A DNA stretch of 64,000 bases from Clostridia bacterium UC5.1-1C12 (lineage in GTDB: Bacteria > Bacillota_I > Bacilli_A > Erysipelotrichales > Erysipelotrichaceae): NCBI GenBank assembly GCA_001305055.1, contig BBZX01000005.1:62001-126000 (forward strand). Reading direction: 5' to 3'. A program made the position numbers and the translations under genes. Position 1 is the first letter of the stretch. Each line of letters opens with the position of its first letter. Of the stretch, positions 9,234-19,624 are shown in pieces. The notes under the pieces are model-generated. The model was not told where the DNA came from. It did no database searches and was given only the letters and a program-made list of their open reading frames with translations.

Positions 9234-9632
9234 TTATCTCATAGGACTAGAACTAAACGTATAAGTAAATTCAAATGTTGTACTATCTGCTAAAGGAACA
9301 TTGCTTGCTGTAGCAATAGTATAGAAAAACAATTCATACGGATTATTTTTATAAACAGTTGTATTACTATGTAATATCGTAATTGGATTCGACGTTGTTA
9401 AATTATCCTTATAAATTTCATAACTTTGAACTGTCCCATCTGAATTCAAATAAATAGTAGCACATATTTCATGATTCAATGTAGCTAATATCCCAGAAAT
9501 AGGTAAAGTATTTGTTTGTTCATCAGATCTACACCATTTAATTGGTGCAACTCTTGATATAGCACATACATTAGAACAAAAAAGGCTAAAAACGATTGAT
9601 AAACTAAGTAAGTATTTTGACATTGTTTTCAT
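9234..9632 (-). CDS. small secreted protein of unknown function (copy A)
   Basis: 132 residues with a clear Sec signal peptide (positive MKTMSK, a hydrophobic core to about residue 20, cleavage likely after NVCA). The mature part is Ser/Thr/Asn-rich and predicted beta, ending in TFEFTYTFSSSPMR. This tail resembles the end of the upstream gene product (TWEFSKTYYASPAR), so the two look like diverged tandem copies. I do not recognise a family. Base composition is more AT-rich than the surrounding metabolic genes, which may indicate acquisition. Cotranscribed with its neighbour, 11 bp apart. Confidence 0.65.
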   Translation of the reverse strand: MKTMSKYLLSLSIVFSLFCSNVCAISRVAPIKWCRSDEQTNTLPISGILATLNHEICATIYLNSDGTVQSYEIYKDNLTTSNPITILHSNTTVYKNNPYELFFYTIATASNVPLADSTTFEFTYTFSSSPMR

Positions 9633-9643
9633 AATCTATCTCC

Positions 9644-10098
9644 TTACCTAGCAGGTGAAGCGTAGTATGTTTTACTGAATTCCCACGTTCTACCATCACC
9701 ATTTTGATCCTCAACTGTAACAGAAAAACGTAAACGCATGGATGTGTCACTCAAAAATTCAACACTTATTGGCCAAGGATAATACCCATAATTTTCATTA
9801 TTAGGATCCTCAGCACCATATTTATCAAACCCTACAGCATCCACATAATCAATTGATTTGATTATATTCCCATTTTGATCTAAATGAACATATAAACTAA
9901 ATGTGATTTCTCCACTAAAATACTCGCCGTTTGTTAGCTGTCCTTTTAATTGAACAGTCTCAGTCCAGCATCTCTTATAAACACTTGCACTACTATTGCA
10001 TACAGGAAGAAAAGGCCTTGCTTTAACAGGTACATTATTTAATCCGAAAACCAATAGACAAACACATAGCGAGATAATTATTTTCCCAATTTTTTCAT
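9644..10098 (-). CDS. small secreted protein of unknown function (copy B)
   Basis: About 151 residues after restoring one A in a short run near the start: ATG at 10098 with AAGGAGG 5 nt upstream, then MKKLGKIIISLCVCLLVF, a signal peptide that the raw frame interrupts after six codons. The mature protein is beta-rich with the acidic segment VEDQNGDG and a C-terminal tail shared with the downstream copy. No recognised family. The pair probably forms a two-gene unit of exported proteins; the role is unknown. Confidence 0.6.
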
Positions 10099-10385
10099 AA
10101 AGCCTCCTTTTTATGAAATTACCCTAATAGTTTTACAAATCGGTTTCTGAGTTAATCCTGTGTGACTTTAGCATTATAAAATTTAAATTAACAAAACTTA
10201 TCTATGTCCATTGGAATCACTTCCTCTATGTGAATTATAACACATTTTATAGATATGCACTAGAGTCTAACTAAATTTGTTTTTTTAATAATTTATAATG
10301 ATCACTTTTACCATGTCTCACTAAGGTAATATTCATATTAAAAATCCCTTTTACTGTCACTTTTTGCTGTAAAGGATGGGAAACT
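10099..10385. other. 287-bp intergenic region with a possible 7-codon leader ORF
   Basis: On the minus strand a TATAAT (10234-10239, poor -35) precedes AGAGGAAG and a tiny ORF MDIDKFC (10188-10211), about 90 bp upstream of the secreted-protein pair. No attenuator hairpin is evident. Nothing else is seen. Confidence 0.3.
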
Positions 10386-12037
10386 TTATAACTGCATATT
10401 TTTACCGCCTGATACCTTATTAAATACTAATAATGAAATAACTGTCAGCACCGTTAATACTGTTGATAAAGCGGCTGCCACACCATATTGTCCACGAATA
10501 ACTGCAGTATATGTTGCAACTGTTAAAGTCATGGTCTTTACAGAATATAGGATAATGGCTGTCGACAATTCAGAAATCATCGTTACCCATGAGAGAATCG
10601 CACCAGAGATAATACCGGCAGACATCATCGGCATCGTGATCTTGAAGAAAGTTTTTGCTTTATTGCTGCCTAAGCTTAACGCAGCTTCCTCAATACTCAT
10701 TGGAATCTGCTGCAATATCGCAACGGAGGATCGAATCGTATAAGGCAGACGCCTGATAACAAGCGCGATAACCATGATCAGCATACCACCGGTAATCGGC
10801 CGTTTAAAGGCTGTAATCAATGCGATACCGATAACTGTTCCTGGTACAATATATGGCACCATGGAAATCGTATCAACAATACCGGTCAGCCAGTTGCGGC
10901 GGCGTACCGCAATATATGCAATCAATACTGCCAGCAATACGATAATGATCAAAGCGACGATTGGTATAAACAAAGTATTCCATACAGATCTGCCTAATGA
11001 TGACGTAAAAATCTGCTTATACTGCTCCAGTGAATAGCCTGGCTGTCTGACCATGCCTTGGTAATTCATAAAGGAACTAAATATAACATAAGTTTGTGGT
11101 AATACTGCAAAACCTACAACAAAATAAGAAAAACAATGTAACCAGAAGCTCTTAAAACCATGAACTTCCTTTTCTTCAATCGGATGCAGTGAATTCATTG
11201 AGAATGACTTACGGTTTGAAAGCCAGCGCTGTCCGAGGAAAAAACAGTAGTAATTAAAATTGCGATAATCGACAAAGCACTTGCGAATGCTGAGTCACCG
11301 CCTATCTCAGAAATAAACTCATTGAACAGCAAAACAGGAAATGTACGATAACCCTCACCAATCAGCATCGGTGTACCGAAATCAGCAAATGCACGCATAA
11401 ATACCAACAAGGAAGATGCCAGTAATGTCGGCATGATCAATGGAATAATAATTTTGATAAAGCGTTTAAAGCCTGTACAGCCCATATTTTCACTGGCTTC
11501 GATCAATGAATTATCCACATTGGATAATGCACCTTGAACATAAAGGAAAACCAATGGATAAAGCTGTAAAGTGAATACTAATAAGATTCCGCCGAAACCA
11601 TAAATATCAGGTAAGATAATACCTAAAGGCTTCAGCAGATTGGTGATAACGCCGCTGCGTCCCATTAACAGGATCCATGAATAAGCACCGATAAATGGCG
11701 CTGACATGGAAGCGATAATGATCAGCATCTGCATCAATTTTTTACCTTTGATTTTATATTGGGTAAAAATATAAGCCAAGGGTGTACCAACGGCAATCGA
11801 AGTAAACGTTGCCGCAAAGGAAACCACGAAACTATTTTTTAAAGCATTTGTATAATAAGGTCTTGAAAAGAACTTGGCGAAGTGCTCCATCGTTAATCCG
11901 GCAGCCCCGATCACCGCATCCTTAAACATATTCAGCAATGGATAAAGCAGGAAAATTCCATACAGGATCAGAATACCTAAGGTAATTCCGCCCCATAAAT
12001 CTAACTTAAATTTGTTATTATTCTTCATATCAATCAC
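10386..12037 (-). CDS. ferric-iron-type ABC transporter permease with two fused permease domains (AfuB/FbpB type)
   Basis: The raw sequence shows two reading frames, but adding one A to the A6 run at 11239-11244 joins them into one 550-residue protein. The frame continues through FFLGQRWLSNRKSF into the second half. That is the usual length for FbpB-like permeases with two ABC membrane domains of about six segments each. EAA-type loops are visible in both halves (IEASENMGCTGFKRF and IEEAALSLGSNKAKTF), which contact the ATPase. It lies between the ATPase gene (8-bp overlap) and a stretch without genes. The substrate may be ferric iron or another small anion or chelate. Confidence 0.82.
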
Positions 12038-13105
12038 TCAGCAAGAGATTTCTTTCTCCATCGGCTGTAAATACGTTGATTTTTTCCTTATTAACACTTA
12101 AATACATTTCACTTCCCGGTTCATAATCATCTTCCATTGTACTTTCACGAACAATCTGTGCTTCATCACCCGTTTCAAGCTTAATGAAATATTGAGTATT
12201 CAAGCCAAGATAAACAGAATCATTGACCACAGCTTTAAAGCCGCTGCCCTGCGCTTCGTGAGAAAGCACAAATTCCTCCGGCCGATCGATACCTGAACCG
12301 CCTGATCAGGCACGTTCTTTAAACGATCCAATTCAATCGTATAACCATTTTGGAAATGAATGACACCTGATTTTAATTCAGCCTGAATCAGATTCGTGCG
12401 GCCGATAAAGGTTGCTACAAAAACATTAGCCGGACGATGATAGATATTCTTAGGCGTACCTACATGCTGAATCACACCATCTTTCATTACGGCGATGCGG
12501 TCAGAGATAGCCATCGCTTCCTCCTGATCATGAGTTACATATACTGTTGTAATACCAACCTCACGCTGAATATTACGGATAACCACACGCATTTCCAAAC
12601 GCAGCTTGGCATCAAGATTACTTAATGGTTCATCCATCAGCAAGACATCAGGTTTAATAACTAATGCGCGAGCCAAAGCAACACGCTGCTGCTGACCGCC
12701 GGATAAACGTTCAGGCATACGATCCTGATACTCCATGATCTGCATGGCATTTAAGAACTTATCCGTTTCTGTCTTTAACGTATCCTTATCAGCCTTACGG
12801 TTCTTCAAACCAAATTCAACATTCTGACGAACGGTTAAATGCGGGAAGATTGCGTAATTTTGGAAAACCATACCAATGTTACGCTTGCTTGGATCCATAT
12901 CATTGATCAGCTTATCATTAAAATAAAAGCTACCGCCCTCAATTGAGTTGAATCCAGCAATCATTCTTAATAACGTTGTTTTACCACACCCTGATGGACC
13001 CAGTAAAGTAAATAGTTCACCATCCTTTATATCTAAAGATAAATCTTTAATAATGGTATTATCACCGTACTTTTTGACGGCATCCTTTATTCTAATTTCA
13101 CTCAT
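12030..13105 (-). CDS. ABC transporter ATP-binding protein, FbpC/PotA-like with TOBE domain
   Basis: About 358 residues after restoring one C near 12289, where VSI should continue RPEEF. The ATPase core has Walker A GPSGCGKTT (~35-43), Q-loop, signature LSGGQQQRVALARAL, Walker B VLLMDEPLSNLD and the switch HD (VTHDQEEAM). The C-terminal ~110 residues form the TOBE regulatory region found in iron, sulfate, polyamine and maltose importers. It powers the adjacent double permease. Confidence 0.88.
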
Positions 13106-13120
13106 ACTAAACCCTCTTCT

Positions 13121-14171
13121 TTACTTAGCTACTGAAGTATAAATATCTTTGTATTTTTCAACGATTTCATCCTTATGAGAATTTACATAATCACGGTCTT
13201 CTTCAATACGCACGATTTCATCCATCGGTGTCATGAAGTCAGCAACTTCAACTTCTTTTAATACCGGACGGTTTGTCAATGTAGTACCATAGATATCCTG
13301 TACTTCTTTGCTAGTAATGAAATCTACAAATAACTGAGCATTTTCCATATTCTTAGCATTCTTGATGATACCCGTTGTAGCCGGCAGATAAACAGAACCT
13401 TCTACCGGATAAACGATCTTAACCGGAGCGCCGTCACGAACCAATGTAGCAGACGGATCTTCATAAGTTAAAGCAACAACCATTCACCGTCAGCGACTGA
13501 TTTATAAACAGCACTTGAACCTGATGAAATCTTACCGTCGATGTTTGTGAATAATTCTTTTACATAATTCCAAGCACCTTCATCTTCATAGCCGCCCATT
13601 GCCAATAACATATTTGTCAGCTGAGCAAATGCTGAAGAAGAGCTTGCCGGATCAGCTGTCGCAATCTTTCCTTTTAATTCAGGATTCAATAAATCTGCAT
13701 AGCCTTCAATTTTAATGTCACCGATCAAATCAGTGTTTACTAATAAGCATGATCCATCAAGAACATAGCTTGTTGTATAACCTGTTTTATTTGCATAATC
13801 TTCAATGATCAAGCCTTCATTCTTGGAAGTATAGTTTTCAAATAAATCAGCATTCTGAATGTACTGAGAGTGAGCACCGCCGAACAGAATATCCGCATAT
13901 GGATCATCTGCCTCAGATTGCAGACGCTTAATCAATTCACCGGTACCTGCCTGAATCAATTCAACCTCGATATTGTATTTTTCTTCAAACAGAGGAATTG
14001 TCGCATTGATCAGCCTTCTGAGTTTGGTGAATAAACAACCAGCTTACCGCCGGTTTCGCCGCCTTTATTCCCATCATCGGTTGGTTTGTCAGCCTCTCCT
14101 CCATTTGTTGAACATGCACCTAAAGTGAGTGCCATTAACATACTTGTAAGCAATAGAGTCAATTTTTTCAT
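13121..14171 (-). CDS. extracellular solute-binding lipoprotein, AfuA/FbpA family
   Basis: About 350 residues after two corrections (a lost T near the YSPNSEG stretch and a lost G in GEWVVAL). The lipobox LTLGAC sits at the end of a signal sequence, with an acidic linker of Thr/Gly/Asp. Then comes the type II periplasmic-binding fold: LVVYSPNSEGLI, ADILFGGA, GKIATADPASSSSA and YPVEGSVYLPATTGII, all typical of the ferric-iron-binding COG1840 group. It delivers ligand to the permease. Transcribed from its own promoter region, downstream of the terminator that ends the two-component genes. Confidence 0.83.
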
Positions 14172-14195
14172 AGTTGCCTACCTCCTTATAGTTTT

Positions 14196-14201
14196 ATTAT
14201 A
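14196..14201 (-). promoter_or_regulatory. -10 element of the ABC importer operon
   Basis: TATAAT 24 bp upstream of the solute-binding protein start, with AAGGAGG between. The -35 position is poor (TATGAA at 17 bp), as in activator-dependent promoters. The adjacent YesN-type regulator is the obvious candidate activator. Confidence 0.5.
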
Positions 14202-14238
14202 TTGATTATGATACCGCTTTCATATCCTAAAATAAAAC

Positions 14239-14272
14239 AAAAAAGGGTATTTTTCATAACAATACCCTTTTC
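14239..14272 (-). terminator. intrinsic terminator of the two-component operon
   Basis: Minus strand AAAAGGGTATT / AATACCCTTTT with a short loop and a TTTTTTG tail. It separates the yesMN-like genes from the ABC genes. Confidence 0.85.
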
Positions 14273-15049
14273 CTATTTCAATGCCTTGATAAATTCTTTT
14301 GGTGAACACCCAATATATTTCTTGAATACAATGGTGAAATATTTATAATCTTTAAATCCGCAGTCGGTGGCAATATCGTAAATATAACGGCTCTCATCCT
14401 GCATTGCATCGATTGCTTTCTGGATTCTTACCTTATTCAAATAATCATTGAAGGTCGTACCGCAGCCATCCTTAAACCGTTTATTTAATAAAGTTTCTGA
14501 ATAATTGAATACCTCACTGAGCTCCTTCATGGTAATCTTATTCATATAGTTTTCCTGAATATACTCAACCATCCGATTTACCAAGGAATCTTTACTGTCA
14601 AGCTGTACCTTAACATCTAAAACCTGAATTGACCGGATCGCTTCCTTGCTTTCTACCTGATGCTGATAATGCTTCCGCATTTCACGCTGCTCGATGGCAT
14701 GCTGGATCGCTTTTTCCATTTCATCCTGTTCAACAGGCTTCAGCAGATATTCACTGACCCCATAACGGATTGCTTTCTGCGCATAGCTGAAATCATTATA
14801 ACCCGTCAGAATGATCACACTATAATCATGATCCTCGTAGGTCTGTTCAATCATATCGAGACCGCTGATGATCGGCATATTAATATCCGTAATTACAATA
14901 TCAGGCTTCAGCTCTTTAATTTTAAGAATACCATCCTCACCATTATCGGCTTCACCGGATATGACACAGCCCTGTTTCTCCCAATCGATACTGAATATGA
15001 TGCCCTTGCGAATCAGATATTCATCTTCACATATCAGTACTTTATACAT
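14273..15049 (-). CDS. response regulator, YesN/AraC type
   Basis: 258 residues. Receiver domain at the N-terminus with acidic pocket Glu9/Asp10, phosphoacceptor Asp55 (VITDINMP), Thr82 and Lys104. C-terminal AraC-type double HTH (residues ~155-258), including ITMKELSEVFNYSETLLNKRFK and the typical IYDIATDCGFKDYKYFTIVFKK. Overlaps the kinase gene by 8 bp. Such pairs sense extracellular ligand and activate an adjacent ABC importer, which fits the downstream iron-type transporter. Confidence 0.92.
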   Translation of the reverse strand: MYKVLICEDEYLIRKGIIFSIDWEKQGCVISGEADNGEDGILKIKELKPDIVITDINMPIISGLDMIEQTYEDHDYSVIILTGYNDFSYAQKAIRYGVSEYLLKPVEQDEMEKAIQHAIEQREMRKHYQHQVESKEAIRSIQVLDVKVQLDSKDSLVNRMVEYIQENYMNKITMKELSEVFNYSETLLNKRFKDGCGTTFNDYLNKVRIQKAIDAMQDESRYIYDIATDCGFKDYKYFTIVFKKYIGCSPKEFIKALK

Positions 15050-16721
15050 TGTTATCCTCTCCCTGCTTTTGAATATTCAGCGTAACTCTTGTGTATTTGC
15101 CTTCTTCACTCTCCACATACAAGATAGATTTGTCACCATAGGAAAGATAAAGACGGCGGGCGATATTAAACAAACCATAATGAGTCGTTTCATTCTTATC
15201 AGATTGAAGCCTTTCATTTAAAGTTTGCACTTCCTCAGGACTCATGCCTGCGCCATTATCCTCGATAATCAAATGCATACCCTTTTCGTTAACACTGCCC
15301 CTGATTGTAATCAACAACTTTTTGAATGCGCAAAGCCATATTTAATACTATTTTCTAATATTGGCTGAAGCAGCAGCTTCGGCACTAAGAATTCACCGCA
15401 GGCTTCATCAACATTTACCTCATAAGCAAAACGGTCATTGAAACGATATTTCTGAATCTTTAAGAACATGTATGTGTATTTGAGATCTTCACTGAAATGG
15501 ACTTGATCCAGATCATTATTGATGCTGTAACGCAATAATGCCGTCATTTGAATAATCAAATCAGCGGCAATACGCTGATCCATCAGGATCGAATAACGGA
15601 TCGTATCCAATGTATTATAAAGAAAATGCGGATTGAATTGGGCTTCCAGCTGTTTGATTTCGGAGAGACGCCGAATATCAGCCAGCTCGCTGTTTTTCAC
15701 ATGCAGAGCATTGATTTCATCGACCATTGAATTTATATTATCTGCAATCAAAATGAATTCATCCTCCCCCTCCATTTTTACATGGTGGTGAACATCACTC
15801 TTAATGATGTCTATCTCATGAATCAGCTGATTGATTGCGACCGTATTTGAATCAGCGATCTGATTAGCAAAAACGTTTGGCAATTAAAAATAAAGTAATG
15901 CCTAACATGGTGATGATCAGCACACCGATCCAAAGCTGCTCCATCTGATTTTCAAGTCCGGAGAATGTATAAATATTGATGTTATAGGCTTTAAGATAAT
16001 TATACTTAACGATATAATCACGGCCATTATTCGTATAATGAGTCGCTGTTTCATCAAACTTAAAGCGGTTATAATTCTGAATGAAGCTTTTCTGTGAACA
16101 GGCGATAATATTACCGAATCGATCCGTAATTACACCATCCACTTGTTCACGGGTTATTGCATAATTCCAGTCAGAGCCATCCAGCAAGACAAACAGATAG
16201 CCGCTGATCTGAGTATCCTTCATGATTGGATAACACATCAGATACCGGGAATAAGCCTCACCGCGGCTGTATACTGCAGAAGCTATTTCCTCAGGCATCA
16301 CTTTATCACAGACAATGCCGAGAAAACTTAAAAAATGCTTATTGAACGCAGAATTATCCAGTGTTGTCATGACTTTCTGATAATCAGCATCAAGCAATAT
16401 TAAATCAGCCTTGATTTCATATTCAGAGGTTGTCTGATAGAAATTATAAATGATGTCCTGTTCCTTTTTTGTGCCTTCCAACACCCCCTGATAATCAAGC
16501 GTATTATTAGCAGAAAACAAATAATTAGCATAATCATGATAGGTTTTAGAAAATAAGCTGCTTAATGATTCACTGAAAAGATCAGCTTTGCGCTGATTCA
16601 GTGAATAGGAATAGATGAAAAGAGAGCCTGCAAAGGCAATGATTGCAATGACAATCAATAGAATGATCGATCTGAAAATATTATACTGCAATTTAGCTCT
16701 GAAACTGGTCTGTTTTTTCAT
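15042..16721 (-). CDS. sensor histidine kinase, YesM type
   Basis: About 559 residues after two corrections: an A missing in the SKKLL region near 15315, and one base too many or two too few near 15872 (RFANQI). Order of parts: TM1 (~13-38), an extracellular sensor of ~220 residues, TM2 (~265-283), HAMP-like linker, the His_kinase domain with the phosphorylated His in EAQFNPHFLYNTLD, and a HATPase domain with LQPILENSIKYG and EDNGAGMS. Signals to the overlapping YesN regulator. The ligand is unknown, probably that of the neighbouring ABC importer. Confidence 0.88.
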
Positions 16722-16890
16722 AGCTCTATTATACCTTTTTTATACCATGAGTAAAAGATTAAGAATTTAATTATATCAGCATCATAAAAAATATAAGCAA
16801 AGAGCTGCCGTGCAGCAGCTTCTATTATTCTTCACTTGTACAGTCAAGACCCATTTCACGATTTTTCGCCAGTGTTTCGCTGATTTTGAT

Positions 16891-17274
16891 CTACGTCGTC
16901 GTTTCATCTGCATTACGTACTATACCGACTGACGATAATTCTTGGATAGATGCCGTTTCAAAATCAATGAATAATGTTTCTGTGAAGAATTGTTCATCTA
17001 TTTCATAGCTATATTCTACGCCCTTGATCGACCTATACACATCGGCTGCGATCTCTGCCGCAGCTGCCAATCCATCAACGCTGACCCTACTCATATTCAG
17101 CTGCACGACATTTACATTTTTTTGTGTTTTTATATATTCATTATCATGCTTGAAAATTGTAGTTATCACAACGCCATTCTCATTCATTGTACAGACGCTT
17201 TCTTTGAGCTGTGTCGGTTCTGCCTTACAGCCTGTCAGCAGCGCAGCCAGCATGAGTAATTTTATTTTTTTCAT
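16891..17274 (-). CDS. DUF1307 (YehR-like) lipoprotein, interrupted by an in-frame TAG
   Basis: Start at 17274 has GGAG 8 nt upstream. MKKIKLLMLAALLTGC is a lipoprotein signal. The mature part resembles the YehR/DUF1307 family: an N-terminal strand, AAAAEIAADVYRSIKGVEYSYEI and an FIDFETA strand. The frame ends at TAG, but the same frame continues for 21 more codons (IKISETLAKNREMGLDCTSEE, stop at 16825), which matches the family's C-terminal helix. The TAG may be a base error or a genuine late truncation. Function of the family is unknown. Confidence 0.68.
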   Translation of the reverse strand: MKKIKLLMLAALLTGCKAEPTQLKESVCTMNENGVVITTIFKHDNEYIKTQKNVNVVQLNMSRVSVDGLAAAAEIAADVYRSIKGVEYSYEIDEQFFTETLFIDFETASIQELSSVGIVRNADETTT

Positions 17275-17295
17275 TGCTTCTCTCCTATAATTCAT

Positions 17296-17871
17296 TTAAA
17301 TTTTTTTGCTTATCAAATATCTATGCAATAACTTGCAGGCACGCATAAAGCCAAGTCCTTTAACCAGCAGGCAGCATAGTCTAGCCTTTTTATCTGCCGC
17401 ATAGTTTAGGATCCCGCATTCAGCAGCTGTCTCCTTTTGTCCTTCGGCGCTCAGATAAGGGACAAATTCCAGCAGTGAGGAATACTGAAAAGCAAGAAAG
17501 CTGTCGACTGCCGGTTCACTTCCCAGTTCATGATCCTTAATACAGCGAAGTACAATTGTTTTAAAATCTTGCGCAAGTCTGGCATATCGCTGAGTGATCG
17601 TTCCGCCATGCTGACGGTAGCAATGCAATACATAGGGACATAGGGCAATTTTAGGCTTTAAGCGGATCAGCTTTACATTCCATTCAATATCTTCACAATA
17701 AATACCCGCTTCAAACCATAAGTCTGCTTCAATCAGCATTTGTCTTTGCAGCACGCGGTTCCACGCACAGCCTAATGGATAATTAAGTCTGATTAAAGCT
17801 TCAAAGATATGCTCAGCCGTTGTGTCGGCAGTTATGATTTGATTCAATACATGGGCGGTCCGATTCAGCAA
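17296..17871 (-). pseudogene. C-terminal part of a family 2 glycosyltransferase, N-terminus missing
   Basis: About 190 residues corresponding to the second half of a GT2 enzyme: CAWNRVLQR, WFEAGIYCEDIEWN (the acceptor-side acidic motif) and YRQHGGTIT. The nucleotide-binding first half is absent. Upstream the frame meets a stop within six codons, and the only start would be TTG without a ribosome site. A terminator lies just upstream, so transcription would need a local promoter, and none is convincing. Probably a decayed gene. It could be a split gene if the missing 5' part was lost in assembly. Confidence 0.6.
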
Positions 17872-17963
17872 TGAGCTTATGTCTTTTTATTTATAAAAAT
17901 TCAGATAAGTAAAAAATCAATGATAATGACTCATTGACCTTCGGTAGACATATCCTATGAATG

Positions 17964-18005
17964 TAAAAAAGCCTGAGCAATTTTTGTTTGCTTAGGCTCA
18001 TTTTT
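17964..18005 (-). terminator. terminator after the small membrane protein gene (stem works on both strands)
   Basis: AGCCTGAGCAA / TTGCTTAGGCT stem; T-run on the minus side (TTTTTT) and ATTTTT on the plus side. Confidence 0.75.
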
Positions 18006-18042
18006 AACTTTATTGGAAAATCAGCTTTAAATATTACGCACT

Positions 18043-18593
18043 CTACCCCTTATCAGGTAACGCTTCCAGCTTTGCCTGTTCATAATAATGCTTAGAATGA
18101 TGGAAGTCAATGAGATAAAGTAGTCCGAATATTATCGATACGAGGATGCAGATCAAAGATAAAATAGGAATGAAAATCACCAAATAGCCAAGGATGCCAA
18201 ACATTGCTTTAACCTTCCACTTATACATCAGCTTATCGGCCGCTAAATCGATATTCATTTTACTTTCCATGTCTACAATCCCGCTGGTAATCATATAAGT
18301 GCAGTATAGACTGCCGACAACTAAGATTCCATTAATCAGGATGACCAGCACTTCGTTTGCTGAGACAATGATTCCTAATAAATCATTCACATAAAAATCA
18401 ATGATAAAACAAACATAATCATCAATATTGGTCTGACTTTAGAAAAGCACTCACTTTCAGAAAGCAGCTCTTTTGTACCTGAAAGCATCAGCAGATAGCC
18501 AGCAAAATCAGGAATCAAACCTAAAGACATATTATTAATACTGATGGTAAAATTAAAGAATACAAATATCAAGCCCCAAAATATTTTTTTCAT
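18043..18593 (-). CDS. polytopic membrane protein of unknown function
   Basis: About 183 residues when one T is restored at the T5 run near 18396, which joins LSLIFYVNDLLGIIV; raw sequence gives two overlapping pieces (GTGA). The start at 18593 follows GAAGGTG. Five or six hydrophobic segments, the first being FWGLIFVFFNFTIS, then GLIPDFAGYLLMLSGT, a motif seen in small integral membrane proteins of Firmicutes that lack a named function. The C-terminus is charged and cytosolic. No functional link to the neighbours. Confidence 0.6.
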
Positions 18594-18754
18594 CTCATGC
18601 ACCTTCACTTTATTTATCATTATAAACGATATACACGCAGCTGCAAGTTCATGTTTTGTACAGAAAGTTAACAAAGAATGAACGTTTCAAAACATTAATA
18701 AAATCACATCCTCATTCTATATGCTTTCAGCTGTTACACATACTTTATCAATGC

Positions 18755-19472
18755 CTATCGATGCAGTCTTACGACATACTTATAACCATTCGCTTTATAA
18801 TAATTTTTTGAGTATTCAATCGGTATATTCCTGCTGTCATAAGTAATTCTTTCACGATAAAAAATAGGTTCATCCTTATCTAAAAACATATCCTTGCGGA
18901 TTGCCGGTGTCGACATAATTGCCTCAATCGTCTCTGAAGCCGTCCCCAGCTTCACCCCGCAGCTTTCATAAAAATCATAAAGAGAAGTTGTCGCGCCGAA
19001 TTTTCCGTATCGATCACAAACCCAAGCCGCTGGGTAATATAGGTCTCAAAAATACCGGATATGCGTCCATTCAGCAATTTCAGACGTTTTAAATAATAAA
19101 CATCCTCATTCGGCTCGATTTGAAGGAAACCAGCCACTAATACAGATGCCTGCTGAACCTCGCATTTCAAAATGATATTAGAAGGAACATCACCGCCGCG
19201 TTTCGCATCTTCTGAGAAACCGGTCAGTTCGTATAAGTCAGAGTATTTTTTCTTAGGCAGAACCACAGCACCCTTCCCCTTGATTTTCTTGATATAACCA
19301 TCATGCTCCATATCCGTCAGCGCCCGGCGAACCGTTATGCGGCTGACTTTATAAATATCCTGTAATTCTGATTCTGAAGGCAAATAACTTCCAACTCCAT
19401 ATGTGGAATCTTCAATTTTTTAATTAATTCTTCATAAATTACCATATACAATGGTATCGTTTTATTTTCCAT
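18755..19472 (-). CDS. GntR family regulator with UTRA domain (HutC subfamily)
   Basis: 239 residues after restoring an A in the A6 run near 19425 (KKIEDSTYG) and another near 18996 (ARTTSLYDFY). N-terminal winged helix: LPSESELQDIYKVSRITVRRALTDMEHDGYIKKIKGKG. C-terminal UTRA effector domain, with IFETYITQRLG and FYRERITYDSRNIPIEYSKNYY, which in this subfamily binds sugar phosphates or other metabolites. It is downstream of and on the same strand as the mannose-type PTS operon but beyond that operon's terminator, so it is expressed separately. It is the likely repressor of that operon. Confidence 0.85.
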
Positions 19473-19599
19473 GATATTCCCTTCACCTCTCTATTATTTT
19501 AAAGGATACGTTCCCTTAATTCAACCAATCATTCGCCTTTAATGCCGATATTTTAGCTATTTAAGCGAGTTTTCGATGAAGTGATCATAATTCATAAAG

Positions 19600-19624
19600 A
19601 AAAACGGGTAATTGAATACCCGTT
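19600..19624 (-). terminator. intrinsic terminator of the mannose-family PTS operon
   Basis: Minus strand AACGGGTA / TACCCGTT with a 6-nt loop and TTTTTC; the stem includes the EIIA stop codon. Confidence 0.85.

Noticed and set aside
10386..12037. Two separate ABC permease genes
   Set aside because: One A restored in an A6 run joins them into a single 550-residue two-domain permease of standard size.
16800..16824. Strong terminator after the DUF1307 lipoprotein gene
   Set aside because: The AGCTGC/GCAGCT stem is short and its U-rich stretch is interrupted, so I do not list it as a feature.
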